This document shows positions 45,065 through 53,890 of a DNA stretch of 53,890 nt, piece after piece. The DNA is from Lachnospiraceae bacterium (GTDB lineage: Bacteria; Bacillota; Clostridia; Lachnospirales; Lachnospiraceae). The stretch lies in contig JALESH010000018.1 in the NCBI GenBank assembly GCA_022781985.1, positions 1-53,890 on the forward strand. Reading direction: 5' to 3'. Each line of letters starts with the position of its first letter. Positions within the stretch are counted from its first letter, which is position 1. The translations under genes and the position numbers were made by a program. The notes under the pieces are model-generated. The model saw only the letters and a program-made list of their open reading frames with translations. It did not search any database and had not been told where the DNA came from.

Positions 45065-46896
45065 AAGTCTCTACCTCCTACCATAGCTCCACATCCGAAG
45101 TGGTCACAACGCAGACAGCGGCATGCTTCCTGCATAGCTTCTTCATGTGTTAAGAGCTCTTCTACATGTTCGAAATCTTTCTTGCGGATATTTGCCGGGC
45201 GCTCACCAATCTCTGTACGTCCCATAAGATCACGCATATTTTCTTTTGGTTCCGGTACAACAGCTTCACAAGTAAGTGTGTGGTGGTAACCAAGATATTC
45301 ATCAATATTGTGTGCAGCTACTTTTCCGGCAGCGATTGCACGAATTACAGTAGATGGACCAGTTGCACAGTCTCCGCCGGTGAATACACCAGGGATTTCT
45401 TTTACTTCTGTGTCAAGTCCGGCCTGAAGGATATTCCATTTTGCAGGGATACCAAACTCTTCAAATGGAGCGGATACAATATCCTGTCCAACTGCGATCA
45501 TAATAACATCTGCTTTGAATTCCTGTTTTTCTTTTGCAGCATCCTTTGGTGCCGGTCTGGATCCGCGGTAAGCACTAATCATCTGTGGTTGTGTGATCAG
45601 AGATTTACAGTTACCATTTTCATCTTTTGTAATCTCGACCGGAGCCTGCAGTGTTACAAGTGCGATTCCTTCCATAACTGCGGATTCAATCTCGGATTCC
45701 AGGGCAGTCATGTCTTTCTGACGGCGACGGTAAATGATGGATACTTCTTCTGCGTTACATCTGACAGCACTTCTTGCACAGTCCATAGCAACGTTACCAC
45801 CACCGATAACAACAACACTTTTGCCAGTGTAATCAGGAAGATTTCCATTTCCAATCTGATCCAGAATATCTACAGCAGATACAACATTTCCGGCGTCAGC
45901 ACCTTCAATACGAAGTGTCTTACCTGTCTGAGCACCAATTCCAACAAAAATTGCATCATGTTTCTCGTAAATATCTTTGACAGGAATATCTTTTCCGATT
46001 GTTGTATTGTATGTAACATGGATATCACCGCTATTTAAAATCGCACGGATATCTTCATCCAGACGATCTTTCGGAAAACGGTAATTTGGAATTCCATAAC
46101 GGAGCATTCCGCCAAGTTTGTCATGCGTTTCATATACTTCAATCTTATGTCCCATAAGAGCTAAGAAGTATGCTGCAGTTAGTCCTGCAGGGCCACCACC
46201 AATTACACCGATGGATTTTCCTGTAGAAGGATTCGGTTTTGGTGTAGCAACTTTGTCGACTGGCATCATATCAACTGCATATTTTTTCAGTGCACGGATG
46301 TTGATCGGTGACTCCAGCATCTTTCTTCTGCAGCGCTCCTCACAAGGATGCTCACAGACCATAGCACAGGCTGTCGGGAACGGATTGTCTTTACGGATCA
46401 GATTAATTGCTCCGGCGTAATCCTCTTCACCAACTAATGCGATATATCCCGGAATATTTACATGTGCAGGACATAAGGAGATACAAGGTACCTTCTGTCC
46501 GATGGATTCCAGACATTTTTTATTTTCAATGTGGCTCTGATATTCGTCTGCAAACAGGTCTAATCCTTTTAAGACCTCATCAGCGGCATTCCAACCGATG
46601 GCACAGTCAGCAGATGAACGGATCATCGTAGCCATCATACGGATGTTATCCAAAGTTTTTTCTGTTGCACGGCCATCTAACACTTTCTGCATCAGACGTG
46701 CTACAAGTGGAAGACCGTCGCGGCACGGAACACATTTTCCACAAGTCTGGTTTGCAGCCGTACGCAGCATAGAGATCTGCATAGTAATCGGGCAGCTTCC
46801 AGGAGGATAAACCTCAACTTTATGAGAAAAATGTCGTGCGATTTCATTCATTTTCACGTCATAACCTGACGGATCAGCAAGATATAATTTGCTCAT
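45061..46896 (-). CDS. NuoF-tail/GltD-like iron-sulfur flavoprotein, formate dehydrogenase partner
   Basis: 611 residues. Residues about 30-130 match only the C-terminal iron-sulfur part of NuoF (CGKCVPCRDGLPL, later SADCAIG), without the NuoF FMN/NADH domain. The rest is GltD-like: an N-terminal Cys-rich ferredoxin region (CPAHVNIPGYIALV, CEHPCEERCRRK), FAD site GVIGGGPAGLTAAY, NAD(P) site VVIGGGNVAMDCAR with IYRRRQKDM favouring NADPH, and the closing GGDCATGPSTVIRAI. It ends in CLRCDHFGCGA. It likely moves electrons between NAD(P)H and the formate dehydrogenase. A paralog heads the divergent hydrogenase operon. Confidence 0.88.
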   Translation of the reverse strand: MSKLYLADPSGYDVKMNEIARHFSHKVEVYPPGSCPITMQISMLRTAANQTCGKCVPCRDGLPLVARLMQKVLDGRATEKTLDNIRMMATMIRSSADCAIGWNAADEVLKGLDLFADEYQSHIENKKCLESIGQKVPCISLCPAHVNIPGYIALVGEEDYAGAINLIRKDNPFPTACAMVCEHPCEERCRRKMLESPINIRALKKYAVDMMPVDKVATPKPNPSTGKSIGVIGGGPAGLTAAYFLALMGHKIEVYETHDKLGGMLRYGIPNYRFPKDRLDEDIRAILNSGDIHVTYNTTIGKDIPVKDIYEKHDAIFVGIGAQTGKTLRIEGADAGNVVSAVDILDQIGNGNLPDYTGKSVVVIGGGNVAMDCARSAVRCNAEEVSIIYRRRQKDMTALESEIESAVMEGIALVTLQAPVEITKDENGNCKSLITQPQMISAYRGSRPAPKDAAKEKQEFKADVIMIAVGQDIVSAPFEEFGIPAKWNILQAGLDTEVKEIPGVFTGGDCATGPSTVIRAIAAGKVAAHNIDEYLGYHHTLTCEAVVPEPKENMRDLMGRTEIGERPANIRKKDFEHVEELLTHEEAMQEACRCLRCDHFGCGAMVGGRDL

Positions 46897-46929
46897 AATT
46901 TTCCCTTTCCAAATTCAATAAAGATTTTT

Positions 46930-47742
46930 TTAGTCGTCTTTTAAGTAAACGAACCAGTAGGCAAGACCTACCAAAACTGCTCCGCCGATAATGTTCCCCA
47001 ACGTTACCGGAAGAAGATTTTTGGTGAACATAGCTCCCCATGTAAGGCCAGATACGTCAGCGCCGGCAGCAGTTGCAGCTTCAAGATAGGCTGCATTTCC
47101 CTTAGCAAAAATACCGGCAGCAATATAGTACATATTGGCTACGCTATGCTCGAATCCACATAAAACGAACATCATGATTGGAAAGAACAATCCGATGATC
47201 TTGGAAGACACCTGCTTGGCAGCAAATGAAATCCATACAGCGATACATACAAGGAAATTACATGCAATTCCGCGAAGAAATGCATCGCCAAAGGAGAGTG
47301 ATACCTTACCGGCAGCAGTGCTGATCATAGAAGCAGCAAGACCGTTGTTAAAAAGACCGGCCTGATGGCTGAATACACAGATTGCAGCAACAGCAATACC
47401 GCCCACCATATTGCCAAGATATACAACTACCCAGTTCTTCAGCATTCCGCCAAGAGTGATCTCTTTTTTACAGAGCGGAATAACCAGAAGACAATTACCT
47501 GTGAACAGTTCACTTCCAGCGAGGAGTACCATAGTCAGTCCTCCCGGGAAGATGCATGCTCCAAGAAACTTGCCTACAGATGCCAGCGGAATAGATACAG
47601 CGGCTGCAGTAGAAGCAACGCCTCCAAATGCGATAAAGATTCCGGCCAGTATTCCAAGAACGAACATCTTGGCGACCGGAGTGTTTACCTTCCCTTTTCC
47701 GATAGCAATGTAATTGTTAGCAATTTCTTTTGGTGAATTCAT
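46930..47742 (-). CDS. Formate/nitrite transporter family channel (FocA-like)
   Basis: 270 residues, six membrane helices, FNT family pentameric channel. Signature strings: KMFVLGILAGIFIAFGGVAS (helix 1), GSELFTGNCLL (P-loop region), GNMVGGI and CGFEHSVANMYYI with the central channel His. Lying directly upstream of the flavoprotein and fdhF, it most likely carries formate across the membrane. AGGGAGG precedes the ATG. 33 bases separate it from the next gene. Confidence 0.93.
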   Translation of the reverse strand: MNSPKEIANNYIAIGKGKVNTPVAKMFVLGILAGIFIAFGGVASTAAAVSIPLASVGKFLGACIFPGGLTMVLLAGSELFTGNCLLVIPLCKKEITLGGMLKNWVVVYLGNMVGGIAVAAICVFSHQAGLFNNGLAASMISTAAGKVSLSFGDAFLRGIACNFLVCIAVWISFAAKQVSSKIIGLFFPIMMFVLCGFEHSVANMYYIAAGIFAKGNAAYLEAATAAGADVSGLTWGAMFTKNLLPVTLGNIIGGAVLVGLAYWFVYLKDD

Positions 47743-47829
47743 AACAAATTCCTCCCTTCCCCTAAAATTTTATTTCTAATATATATGATGCCGGCAAAAA
47801 GTTACGTAAAAAGACCGTTTGCCCTGATA

Positions 47830-49044
47830 TCATAATATATAGACTTCAAGCTTGTCGCCTGCCGCAAGAGGTTTACTTCCGGCAGGAATGACGGCCAGCA
47901 GATCACAATCGCTCATGGAGGAAACAGAACCGTTGTGCTGGTTGCTAAGTGGGGTGAAATATAACATACCATTTTTGAAATCTGAATGACCTTTTAAAAT
48001 TCTTGTCACAGGACTTGATTTTTTAAAATCAACCCCAAGATAAGCAGTTGTCTGTGAAAATGTGATGTCAGATCTTCCTGAGAGTTTTCTCATAAATGGA
48101 AAGCCGACACACAACAGACCTGTTGCGGCAGCACCCGGATTACCGGATAAGCCCAGAATGACTTTTCCGTCTTTAAATGCTCCAAGCATTGCACCGCCCG
48201 GTTTGAATTTTAACCGGTGGAAGAGAAGGTCGCCCCCAATACGACGTATCACTTCCGGCATATAGTCGAAATCACCGGCAGATACACCGCCTGTCGTGAT
48301 TACGATATCATTGGTCTTGAGTGCGTCAAGTACGGCCCGACACAGGGAATCCAGATCATCACTGACCGTGTTAAGGTAGTTGGCAGTCATATGATGTTTT
48401 TGAATGTAACCGCCTAAAAGATATGGATTCGTGTTATAAATCTTACCGTATTCTAAAGGAGAACCCGTATTCAAAAGTTCGCTTCCGGTACTGATAAGCC
48501 CGATGGAGAGCTTTTTATAGATCCCAATTTCAGCAATCCCCTGTCCGGCAATCAGTGCCAGGTCAGAAGCGGTAAGTATTTTGCCTTTTGGAACAAGCAA
48601 AGTTCCGGCTGCAACATCTTCCCCAGGTGGAATGATGTTTGCGGAGGTAACGGGCGCTGTTAAGGTAACGGTATTCTCAGTAAAGGAAGTGCGCTCATGC
48701 ATGATAATGGCATCGGCACCTTCCGGAACCGGTGCGCCGGTCATGATCCGTGCAGCTTTTCCTTCTGTGATTGGATAGGTTGGAACACTTCCGGCAGGAA
48801 TTACCTCGGTAACGTCTAAAGTCACAGGATGTTCCGGTGAAGCAGCGGCTGTGTCAGCCTGACGAAGTGCATATCCATCATATGCGCTTTTGGCAAAAGA
48901 AGGCACAGGAATTTTAGCTGTAATATCTTCTGCAAGAATTCGTTCAAAAGCATCTTGTAGTAAAATGTGTTCTATCGGCTGAGTTTCTGGTTTTGCCAGA
49001 TTCAGGAGACAGTCAGATGCTTCTTTTAAAGTCTGAATGTTCAT
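47830..49044 (-). CDS. moeA: Molybdopterin molybdenumtransferase
   Basis: 404 residues; inserts molybdate into adenylylated molybdopterin. Domain order as in MoeA: N-terminal FAKSAYDGYAL, the MITGAPVPEGADAII region (here IMTGAPVPEGADAIIMHE), the MogA-like domain with TTGGVSAGDFDYMPEV and GLSGNPGAAATG, and a C-terminal beta domain. The cofactor made is needed by the fdhF product. It lies 34 bases after the mobA-mobB gene in the same operon. No moaA, moaB, moaC or modABC is in the window. Confidence 0.95.
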   Translation of the reverse strand: MNIQTLKEASDCLLNLAKPETQPIEHILLQDAFERILAEDITAKIPVPSFAKSAYDGYALRQADTAAASPEHPVTLDVTEVIPAGSVPTYPITEGKAARIMTGAPVPEGADAIIMHERTSFTENTVTLTAPVTSANIIPPGEDVAAGTLLVPKGKILTASDLALIAGQGIAEIGIYKKLSIGLISTGSELLNTGSPLEYGKIYNTNPYLLGGYIQKHHMTANYLNTVSDDLDSLCRAVLDALKTNDIVITTGGVSAGDFDYMPEVIRRIGGDLLFHRLKFKPGGAMLGAFKDGKVILGLSGNPGAAATGLLCVGFPFMRKLSGRSDITFSQTTAYLGVDFKKSSPVTRILKGHSDFKNGMLYFTPLSNQHNGSVSSMSDCDLLAVIPAGSKPLAAGDKLEVYIL

Positions 49045-49078
49045 ATGTATATTTTCCTTATATAAATGTATCGATTAT

Positions 49079-50161
49079 TTATAAATGTTTTAAATCTCCG
49101 TTATGATAATGCTGTAATATACAGTCAGCGATAGCTTCGATATTATCCCGACAATAAACGGGTGTATCTTGTATCAACTGTTCGGTTGAAAAATCAGCAG
49201 TGATGTAGGAGATACAATTAGAAGCAGAAGCGAGTAAGCTGTTATTTTGTTCATCACTTCCAGTCAATAATATAAGCTTTGGATAATCGCTCCATTTGAA
49301 GCCTTCTAAAAGAACAAGATCAGCATCACCGACAAGCTCCGCAATTGCAGATCCCTGTAAAGGTTCCCGTTTTACAACTAAGTATTTGTCGTTATCATAG
49401 ACGATGGAAGCACTTACGCCTGCCTGCCAGAACCGATAACTGTCTGTTCCGGGAGAATCAGGTTCGAAAGAATGTCCGTCATGTTTGACTGTGGCGACCT
49501 TAAGCCCCCGGTGGATCAGCTCTGGGATCAATCGTTCCATTAAAGTGGTTTTTCCGGAGTTTTTAAATCCGGAAATGGCCAGGCAGCTTTTTGCAGTTAG
49601 CTTTTGGTATTCCTCTGGTGTATTGATGTTCTGTAGCTGCCAGGAATCTTCTTCTACGTGATAAAAATGAACCTTTAAGTTGTTCAAAGCATCCATGATC
49701 CGAAGATTTCCGTTATCTAAGCACCTCTTTAGTACAGAGGTGCAGCTTTTGCGATAAATACCACACAGGGGGTGGATCCGTTCATCTGCCGTGACACAGA
49801 TAAGTGCATCAGTATCAGAATGTTCCATGACTTCCTGAAGGTGATGTGCCAGTGTTCCGGAAAAAAGAGGAACGTCACAGGGAAGAACGAGCAGCGCATC
49901 CGACTCGCAGACAGATAAGGCACTGTAAAGTCCGCTCATTGGACCGCAATCTGAATAGCGGTCATCAATCATTGAATAAGGGATTTCCGGATGCCGGGCG
50001 GCATCATCGACTGAAACCAGAATCTCAGGAAAATCGCGTAGTTCAAAAATCAGTTTGTCGAGAAATGTTGTTCCATTCAGTCTCAGAGAGGATTTTCGAT
50101 ATCCCATCCGACGGCTTTTTCCTCCTGCCAGTATCAGGCAGCCTGTGTTCATCTGTATCAC
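49079..50161 (-). CDS. MobA-MobB fusion (molybdenum cofactor guanylyltransferase plus GTP-binding adaptor)
   Basis: 360 residues. Residues 1-190 are MobA: CLILAGGKSRRMGYRKSSL (nucleotide-binding G-x-S-x-R-M-G-x-x-K pattern), LVLPCDVPLF with metal-binding Asp. Residues 192-360 are MobB: P-loop SGFKNSGKTTLMERLI, VATVKHDGHSFEPD, LVLLEGFKWSDYPK. MobA attaches GMP to form the bis-MGD cofactor used by formate dehydrogenases; MobB is an accessory GTPase. The two are usually separate genes; here they form one frame with no linker break. First gene of the minus-strand operon. Confidence 0.93.
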   Translation of the reverse strand: MIQMNTGCLILAGGKSRRMGYRKSSLRLNGTTFLDKLIFELRDFPEILVSVDDAARHPEIPYSMIDDRYSDCGPMSGLYSALSVCESDALLVLPCDVPLFSGTLAHHLQEVMEHSDTDALICVTADERIHPLCGIYRKSCTSVLKRCLDNGNLRIMDALNNLKVHFYHVEEDSWQLQNINTPEEYQKLTAKSCLAISGFKNSGKTTLMERLIPELIHRGLKVATVKHDGHSFEPDSPGTDSYRFWQAGVSASIVYDNDKYLVVKREPLQGSAIAELVGDADLVLLEGFKWSDYPKLILLTGSDEQNNSLLASASNCISYITADFSTEQLIQDTPVYCRDNIEAIADCILQHYHNGDLKHL

Positions 50162-50215
50162 CTCGTGTTGTATTTATCTATAAACAAGCGCGCTTATAGG
50201 CGTTTCTTTCGGTTA

Positions 50216-50244
50216 ATTATAGCATTTGAAATTTAAAACCACAA
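50216..50244 (-). promoter_or_regulatory. Promoter of the mobAB-moeA-focA-fdhF operon
   Basis: On the minus strand TTGTGG (50244-50239), a 17-base spacer and TATAAT (50221-50216). A 10-base palindrome AAGCGCGCTT (50186-50195) lies in the leader between this promoter and the ATG. Confidence 0.65.
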
Positions 50245-50391
50245 GGAAAGATATATGTTTCACAGGATTGATAAAATTGGGACGGATTTTAAATGAAACT
50301 AACTAAATTATATTTAGAAAATATAAGGACGTTTATAAAAAGAAACTATAGAAAAGACGCTGATATTGATAAAAAAATAGCATTGTGACTA

Positions 50392-50435
50392 ATTTGGATA
50401 AAAGTATTTACAAAAAATTATCCAAATGTTACAAT
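50392..50435 (+). promoter_or_regulatory. Hydrogenase operon promoter with operator-like inverted repeat
   Basis: TTTACA (50407-50412), a 17-base spacer, TACAAT (50430-50435). ATTTGGATAA (50392-50401) and its exact complement TTATCCAAAT (50418-50427) flank the -35 box, 26 bases centre to centre. The rest of the 325-base divergent region (50162-50486) is AT-rich and holds the minus-strand promoter; I see no gene in it. Confidence 0.75.
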
Positions 50436-50486
50436 ATGACCGTTACTTATTCTAAAAGCAATCGGTAGAGAGGGAAGGAATAAAAA

Positions 50487-52319
50487 ATGAGTAGATTAAC
50501 GATCGATACTCCTAGCAGGGCAGACCTTGTTATGGAGCAGCTCTACAAGGATCTTGAGCGCAGAATCGAATCAAGCCCACCGGGATTATGTCCAGTAGAC
50601 TTGTCTCGTGCATTTTTGGAGTTATGCCATGCTCAGACTTGTGGAAAATGTGTACCTTGCCGTGTCGGTCTTGGTCAGTTGAATCACCTGATCAGAAAGG
50701 TACTGAACGGCAACGCAACAATGGAGACACTTGATACTATGGAGCAGACAGCAAAGTCTATTATGGAGTCTGCCGACTGTGCGATTGGATATGAAGCAGC
50801 GCATATGGTATATAAGGGACTGATCGGATATCGCGATGATTATATCGAGCATATCAAGAACGGACGCTGTACCTGTACATATAATCAGCCGGTACCATGT
50901 GTATCCTTATGTCCTGCACATGTTGATATTCCAGGATATGTAGCGTTAGTTGGGGAAGGACGCTATGCAGATGCAATCCGTCTGATTCGGAAGGATAATC
51001 CATTCCCGACAACATGTGGATTTATCTGTGAGCATCCATGTGAGGCAAGATGCCGTCGTAACATGATTGATGATTCTATTAATATCCGTGGTCTGAAACG
51101 AGTGGCAGCAGACTTTGCAGGGGAAGTAGAGCCGCCAAAATGTGCACCAAGCACAGGTAAGAAAATTGCTGTATTAGGAGGAGGCCCGGGAGGACTTAGT
51201 GCAGCTTATTATCTGCAGCTTATGGGACATCAGACAACGGTATATGAGATGCTTCCAAAGCTTGGAGGTATGCTCCGCTATGGTATTCCGAACTACAGAC
51301 TTCCGAAAGACCGTCTGGACGAGGATATCAATGCAATCTTAAAGACAGGAGTAGAAGTAAAATACGGTCTTAAGATTGGTGAAGATATTACAATCCAGCA
51401 GCTTCGCAGTGAGTACGATGCTGTTCTGATCACAATTGGAGCAAGTACAGATAAGAAACTTGGACTGGAAGGCGAAGATGCAGACGGAGTCATCTCAGCA
51501 GTACAGTTCTTAAGAGATGTAGGAAAAGACGAAGCACTTGACCTGACTGGAAAAGAAGTCGCAGTTGTCGGTGGTGGTAATGTATCTATGGATGCAGTCC
51601 GTACAGCCAAAAGACTGGGTGCTAAGAAAGTCAGCATTGTATATAGAAGAAGAGTTGCAGATATGACAGCTCTTCCAGGAGAAATTGACGGCGCTGTTGC
51701 TGAAGGAATCGAACTTCAGACATTAAAAGCACCTGCGTCACTGGATATTGATGAAAATAATCATATCAAAGGTATTTATGTGACTCCGCAGATGGTAAGT
51801 GCAATCAAGGATGGACGAGCAAGTATCAAACCGACTGGCGAAGAGGATATTTATATTCCATGCGATGTATTGGTTGTTGCAATCGGTCAGAATATTGAGA
51901 CACGCCATTTTGAGGAAGCTGGTATTCCGGTAGAACGTGGTAAGATTGTTACAAAGAGCACAGGAACCTTTGAAAATATGCCAGGAGTTTTTGCTGGAGG
52001 CGACTGCGCAAGTGGACCTGCATCTGTAATCAAGGCAATTGCCGCAGCGAAGGTCGTAGCGGCTAATATCGATGAATATCTCGGCTATCGCCATGAGATT
52101 TCCTGCGACGTAGAGATTCCAGAGGCACATCTGGATGACCGTACACCTTGTGGACGTGTGAATCTTACAGAACGTGAAGCTTGTGAAAGAGTCTGTGATT
52201 TTGAGGGTGTAGAGAACTGCATGACCGAAAAAGAAGCAAAACAGGAAGCAAGCAGATGTCTGCGGTGTGATCATTTTGGATATGGCATATTTAAGGGAGG
52301 CAGAGAGACATTATGGTAA
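50487..52319 (+). CDS. NuoF-tail/GltD-like iron-sulfur flavoprotein, hydrogenase partner
   Basis: 610 residues, paralog of the minus-strand flavoprotein at 45061-46896 with the same layout: NuoF C-terminal cluster (CGKCVPCRVGLGQ, SADCAIGYEAA), CPAHVDIPGYVALVGEG, CEHPCEARCRRNM, FAD site AVLGGGPGGLSAAYY, NAD(P) site AVVGGGNVSMDAVRTAKR with IVYRRRVADM, and GGDCASGPASVIKAI. No NuoF FMN/NADH domain. Translationally coupled to the hydrogenase: the hydrogenase ATG (52313) overlaps its stop by 7 bases. It probably exchanges electrons between NAD(P)H and the [FeFe] hydrogenase, possibly with bifurcation to ferredoxin. GGAAGGA precedes the ATG. Confidence 0.88.
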   Translation: MSRLTIDTPSRADLVMEQLYKDLERRIESSPPGLCPVDLSRAFLELCHAQTCGKCVPCRVGLGQLNHLIRKVLNGNATMETLDTMEQTAKSIMESADCAIGYEAAHMVYKGLIGYRDDYIEHIKNGRCTCTYNQPVPCVSLCPAHVDIPGYVALVGEGRYADAIRLIRKDNPFPTTCGFICEHPCEARCRRNMIDDSINIRGLKRVAADFAGEVEPPKCAPSTGKKIAVLGGGPGGLSAAYYLQLMGHQTTVYEMLPKLGGMLRYGIPNYRLPKDRLDEDINAILKTGVEVKYGLKIGEDITIQQLRSEYDAVLITIGASTDKKLGLEGEDADGVISAVQFLRDVGKDEALDLTGKEVAVVGGGNVSMDAVRTAKRLGAKKVSIVYRRRVADMTALPGEIDGAVAEGIELQTLKAPASLDIDENNHIKGIYVTPQMVSAIKDGRASIKPTGEEDIYIPCDVLVVAIGQNIETRHFEEAGIPVERGKIVTKSTGTFENMPGVFAGGDCASGPASVIKAIAAAKVVAANIDEYLGYRHEISCDVEIPEAHLDDRTPCGRVNLTEREACERVCDFEGVENCMTEKEAKQEASRCLRCDHFGYGIFKGGRETLW

Positions 52320-53890
52320 ATCTTGTAATTGATGGAAAACAAATATCCGTAAAAGAAAATACCACGATTATGGAGGCTGCCGCTCAAAATGGGATTCATA
52401 TTCCTAAATTGTGTTATCTGAAAGGAATTAACGAGATCGCAGCCTGTCGTGTATGTGTAGTTGAATTAGAGGGAAAGGATAAACTGATTACCTCATGTAA
52501 TAATGTTGCTGAGGAAGGTATGGTAATCCATACAAACAGTCCAAAAGTACGCAGGGACAGAAAAACCAATGTAGAGTTGATTTTATCTCAGCATAATTGT
52601 CAGTGTGTGGCATGTTCAAGAAGTGGCAACTGTAGCCTTCAGTCAGTTGCCAATGACTTGAATATTATCGATATTCCATACAAGATGGAGATCGAGAAAC
52701 AGCCTTGGAATAAGAATTTTCCACTGATCCGTGATTCCTCCAAATGTATTAAGTGTATGCGGTGTATTCAGGTCTGTGATAAAGTACAGGGATTGAGTGT
52801 CTGGGATGTGGAAGGAACCGGATCCAGAACGACTGTAAATGTAGGTGGTCATAAGAATATTCAGGAAGCAGATTGTTCATTGTGCGGACAGTGTATTACA
52901 CATTGTCCGGTAGGAGCATTGAGCGAGAGAAATGATACGGAAAAGGTCTGGGAAGCAATTGCAGATCCAGATAAAATTGTTGTAGCTCAGGTTGCACCGG
53001 CTGTACGTGCTGCATGGGGCGAACAGATTGGACTTGCTCCAGAAGATGCAACCATTGGAAAGATATTGGATGCCTTGAAGCGTATGGGTGTGGACTACGT
53101 GTTTGATACTGTATTTTCAGCCGATTTGACAATCATGGAAGAAGGACACGAATTTGTTCAGCGTTTTACAAGTGGTGAACTGAAAGATCGCCCGATGTTT
53201 ACATCATGCTGTCCAGGATGGATTCGTTTTATTAAAACACAGTATCCACATTTGGTTAAATATTTATCCTCTGCAAAATCACCACAGCAGATGTTCGGCG
53301 CAGCAATGAAGACCTACTTTGCAGAAAAACTAGGTGTATCACCAGAGAAGATCTATACCGTGTCTGTAATGCCTTGTGTTGCGAAAAAAGGCGAGAGTGA
53401 GATGGAACTGTTCTATGGAGAATATGCAGGACATGACATTGATACAGTAATCACGACCAGAGAGCTGGTAAGAATGATTCGTTCTGCACACATCAGCCCT
53501 GATACATTGGTAGATATTGAAAGCGACCGCCCGATGCAGGCTGGTACAGGAGCTGGTGTCATCTTTGGAGCAACTGGCGGTGTAATGGAAGCAGCGCTTC
53601 GATCCGCATATTATATCATCAAAGGAGAAAATCCACCGGCAGATGCATTTACTGCAGTAAGAAGTCAAGGCTTCAACGAAAATGATGGTGTACAGGAAGC
53701 AGATTTCCAGATTAATGATATTACCGTCAGAACCGCTGTTGTAAGCGGTCTTGGCAATACCAGAGCACTGCTTGATAAGATAGAACGAGGAGAAGTACAC
53801 TACGACTTCGTAGAAGTTATGGCATGTCCAGGAGGCTGCGTAGGCGGAGGCGGACAGCCAATCCACGATGGTGAAGAGCTGGCCTTTGAA
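52313..53890 (+). CDS. [FeFe] hydrogenase catalytic subunit (3' end outside window)
   Basis: 526 codons, open to the right edge. N-terminal NuoG-like [2Fe-2S] domain (CYLKGINEIAACRVC), His/Cys cluster region (CQCVACSRSGNCSLQ), two [4Fe-4S] motifs (CIKCMRCIQVC, CSLCGQCITHC), and the H-cluster domain with all three signatures: TSCCPGW (297-303), MPCVAKKGE (353-361) and MACPGGCVGGGGQP (503-516). A group A, multi-cluster enzyme that makes or oxidises H2. The N-terminal 240 residues have the same domain order as the fdhF product. Its partner flavoprotein lies directly upstream. Confidence 0.96.
   Translation, partial: MVNLVIDGKQISVKENTTIMEAAAQNGIHIPKLCYLKGINEIAACRVCVVELEGKDKLITSCNNVAEEGMVIHTNSPKVRRDRKTNVELILSQHNCQCVACSRSGNCSLQSVANDLNIIDIPYKMEIEKQPWNKNFPLIRDSSKCIKCMRCIQVCDKVQGLSVWDVEGTGSRTTVNVGGHKNIQEADCSLCGQCITHCPVGALSERNDTEKVWEAIADPDKIVVAQVAPAVRAAWGEQIGLAPEDATIGKILDALKRMGVDYVFDTVFSADLTIMEEGHEFVQRFTSGELKDRPMFTSCCPGWIRFIKTQYPHLVKYLSSAKSPQQMFGAAMKTYFAEKLGVSPEKIYTVSVMPCVAKKGESEMELFYGEYAGHDIDTVITTRELVRMIRSAHISPDTLVDIESDRPMQAGTGAGVIFGATGGVMEAALRSAYYIIKGENPPADAFTAVRSQGFNENDGVQEADFQINDITVRTAVVSGLGNTRALLDKIERGEVHYDFVEVMACPGGCVGGGGQPIHDGEELAFE

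Noticed and set aside
47743..47829. Separate promoter for focA
   Set aside because: AT-rich with TATATA-like strings, but no -35 box at 16-18 bases; read-through from the mobAB promoter is simpler.

Overview
The window reads as Bacillota DNA, most likely family Lachnospiraceae (anaerobic gut Clostridia). Evidence: the gene content and order of the S10-spc-alpha ribosomal cluster, strong AGGAGG-type ribosome binding sites, consensus housekeeping promoters, a zinc-type S14, a KOW-domain gene between map and infA, a selenocysteine formate dehydrogenase and a group A [FeFe] hydrogenase. I cannot name a species. I saw no rRNA, tRNA, CRISPR array, insertion sequence or prophage.

Layout. (1) 1-9.7 kb: the 3' part of a GT-C-like membrane protein; a very unusual Cys/His-repeat membrane-anchored surface protein behind a promoter and an attenuator-like leader; a polar amino-acid ABC transporter; a convergent DUF6020 membrane protein. 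(2) 9.8-16.5 kb: a tightly packed, overlapping gene run: GT2 glycosyltransferase, HisC-like aminotransferase, DUF368 (PopT-type) protein, methyltransferase, Hsp33 and glutamine-dependent NAD synthetase. (3) 16.5-25 kb: glutamine synthetase followed by an ANTAR regulator with a degenerate receiver; a split PurH (separate IMP cyclohydrolase and AICAR formyltransferase); a GT2 glycosyltransferase; an RlmI-like methyltransferase; PutP. (4) 25-42 kb: rpsJ to rplQ with secY, adk, map, a KOW gene, infA and rpmJ, preceded and interrupted by structured leaders and internal promoters. (5) 42-53.9 kb: two divergent operons. The minus-strand operon is mobA-mobB fusion, moeA, focA-like, NuoF/GltD-like flavoprotein, fdhF(Sec). 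The plus-strand operon is a paralogous NuoF/GltD-like flavoprotein followed by [FeFe] hydrogenase, which runs off the right edge.

How it works together. Region 5 is a formate/H2/NAD(P)H redox island: formate channel, molybdenum-cofactor finishing enzymes, a selenoprotein formate dehydrogenase, and two copies of a flavoprotein module. One copy is paired with the formate dehydrogenase and the other with the hydrogenase. Their shared architecture (NuoG-like N-termini on both catalytic subunits, the same hybrid flavoprotein) suggests two parallel or interchangeable complexes.

Main caution. Codon choice changes abruptly between rpsM (ends 39219) and rpsK (starts 39284). Proline codons go from almost no CCA in secY to mostly CCA in rpsD and rpoA, and everything to the right keeps the CCA style. 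This is either a recombination/transfer boundary inside the alpha operon or an assembly chimera of two related genomes. Any biological link between the left and right parts should be read with that in mind.
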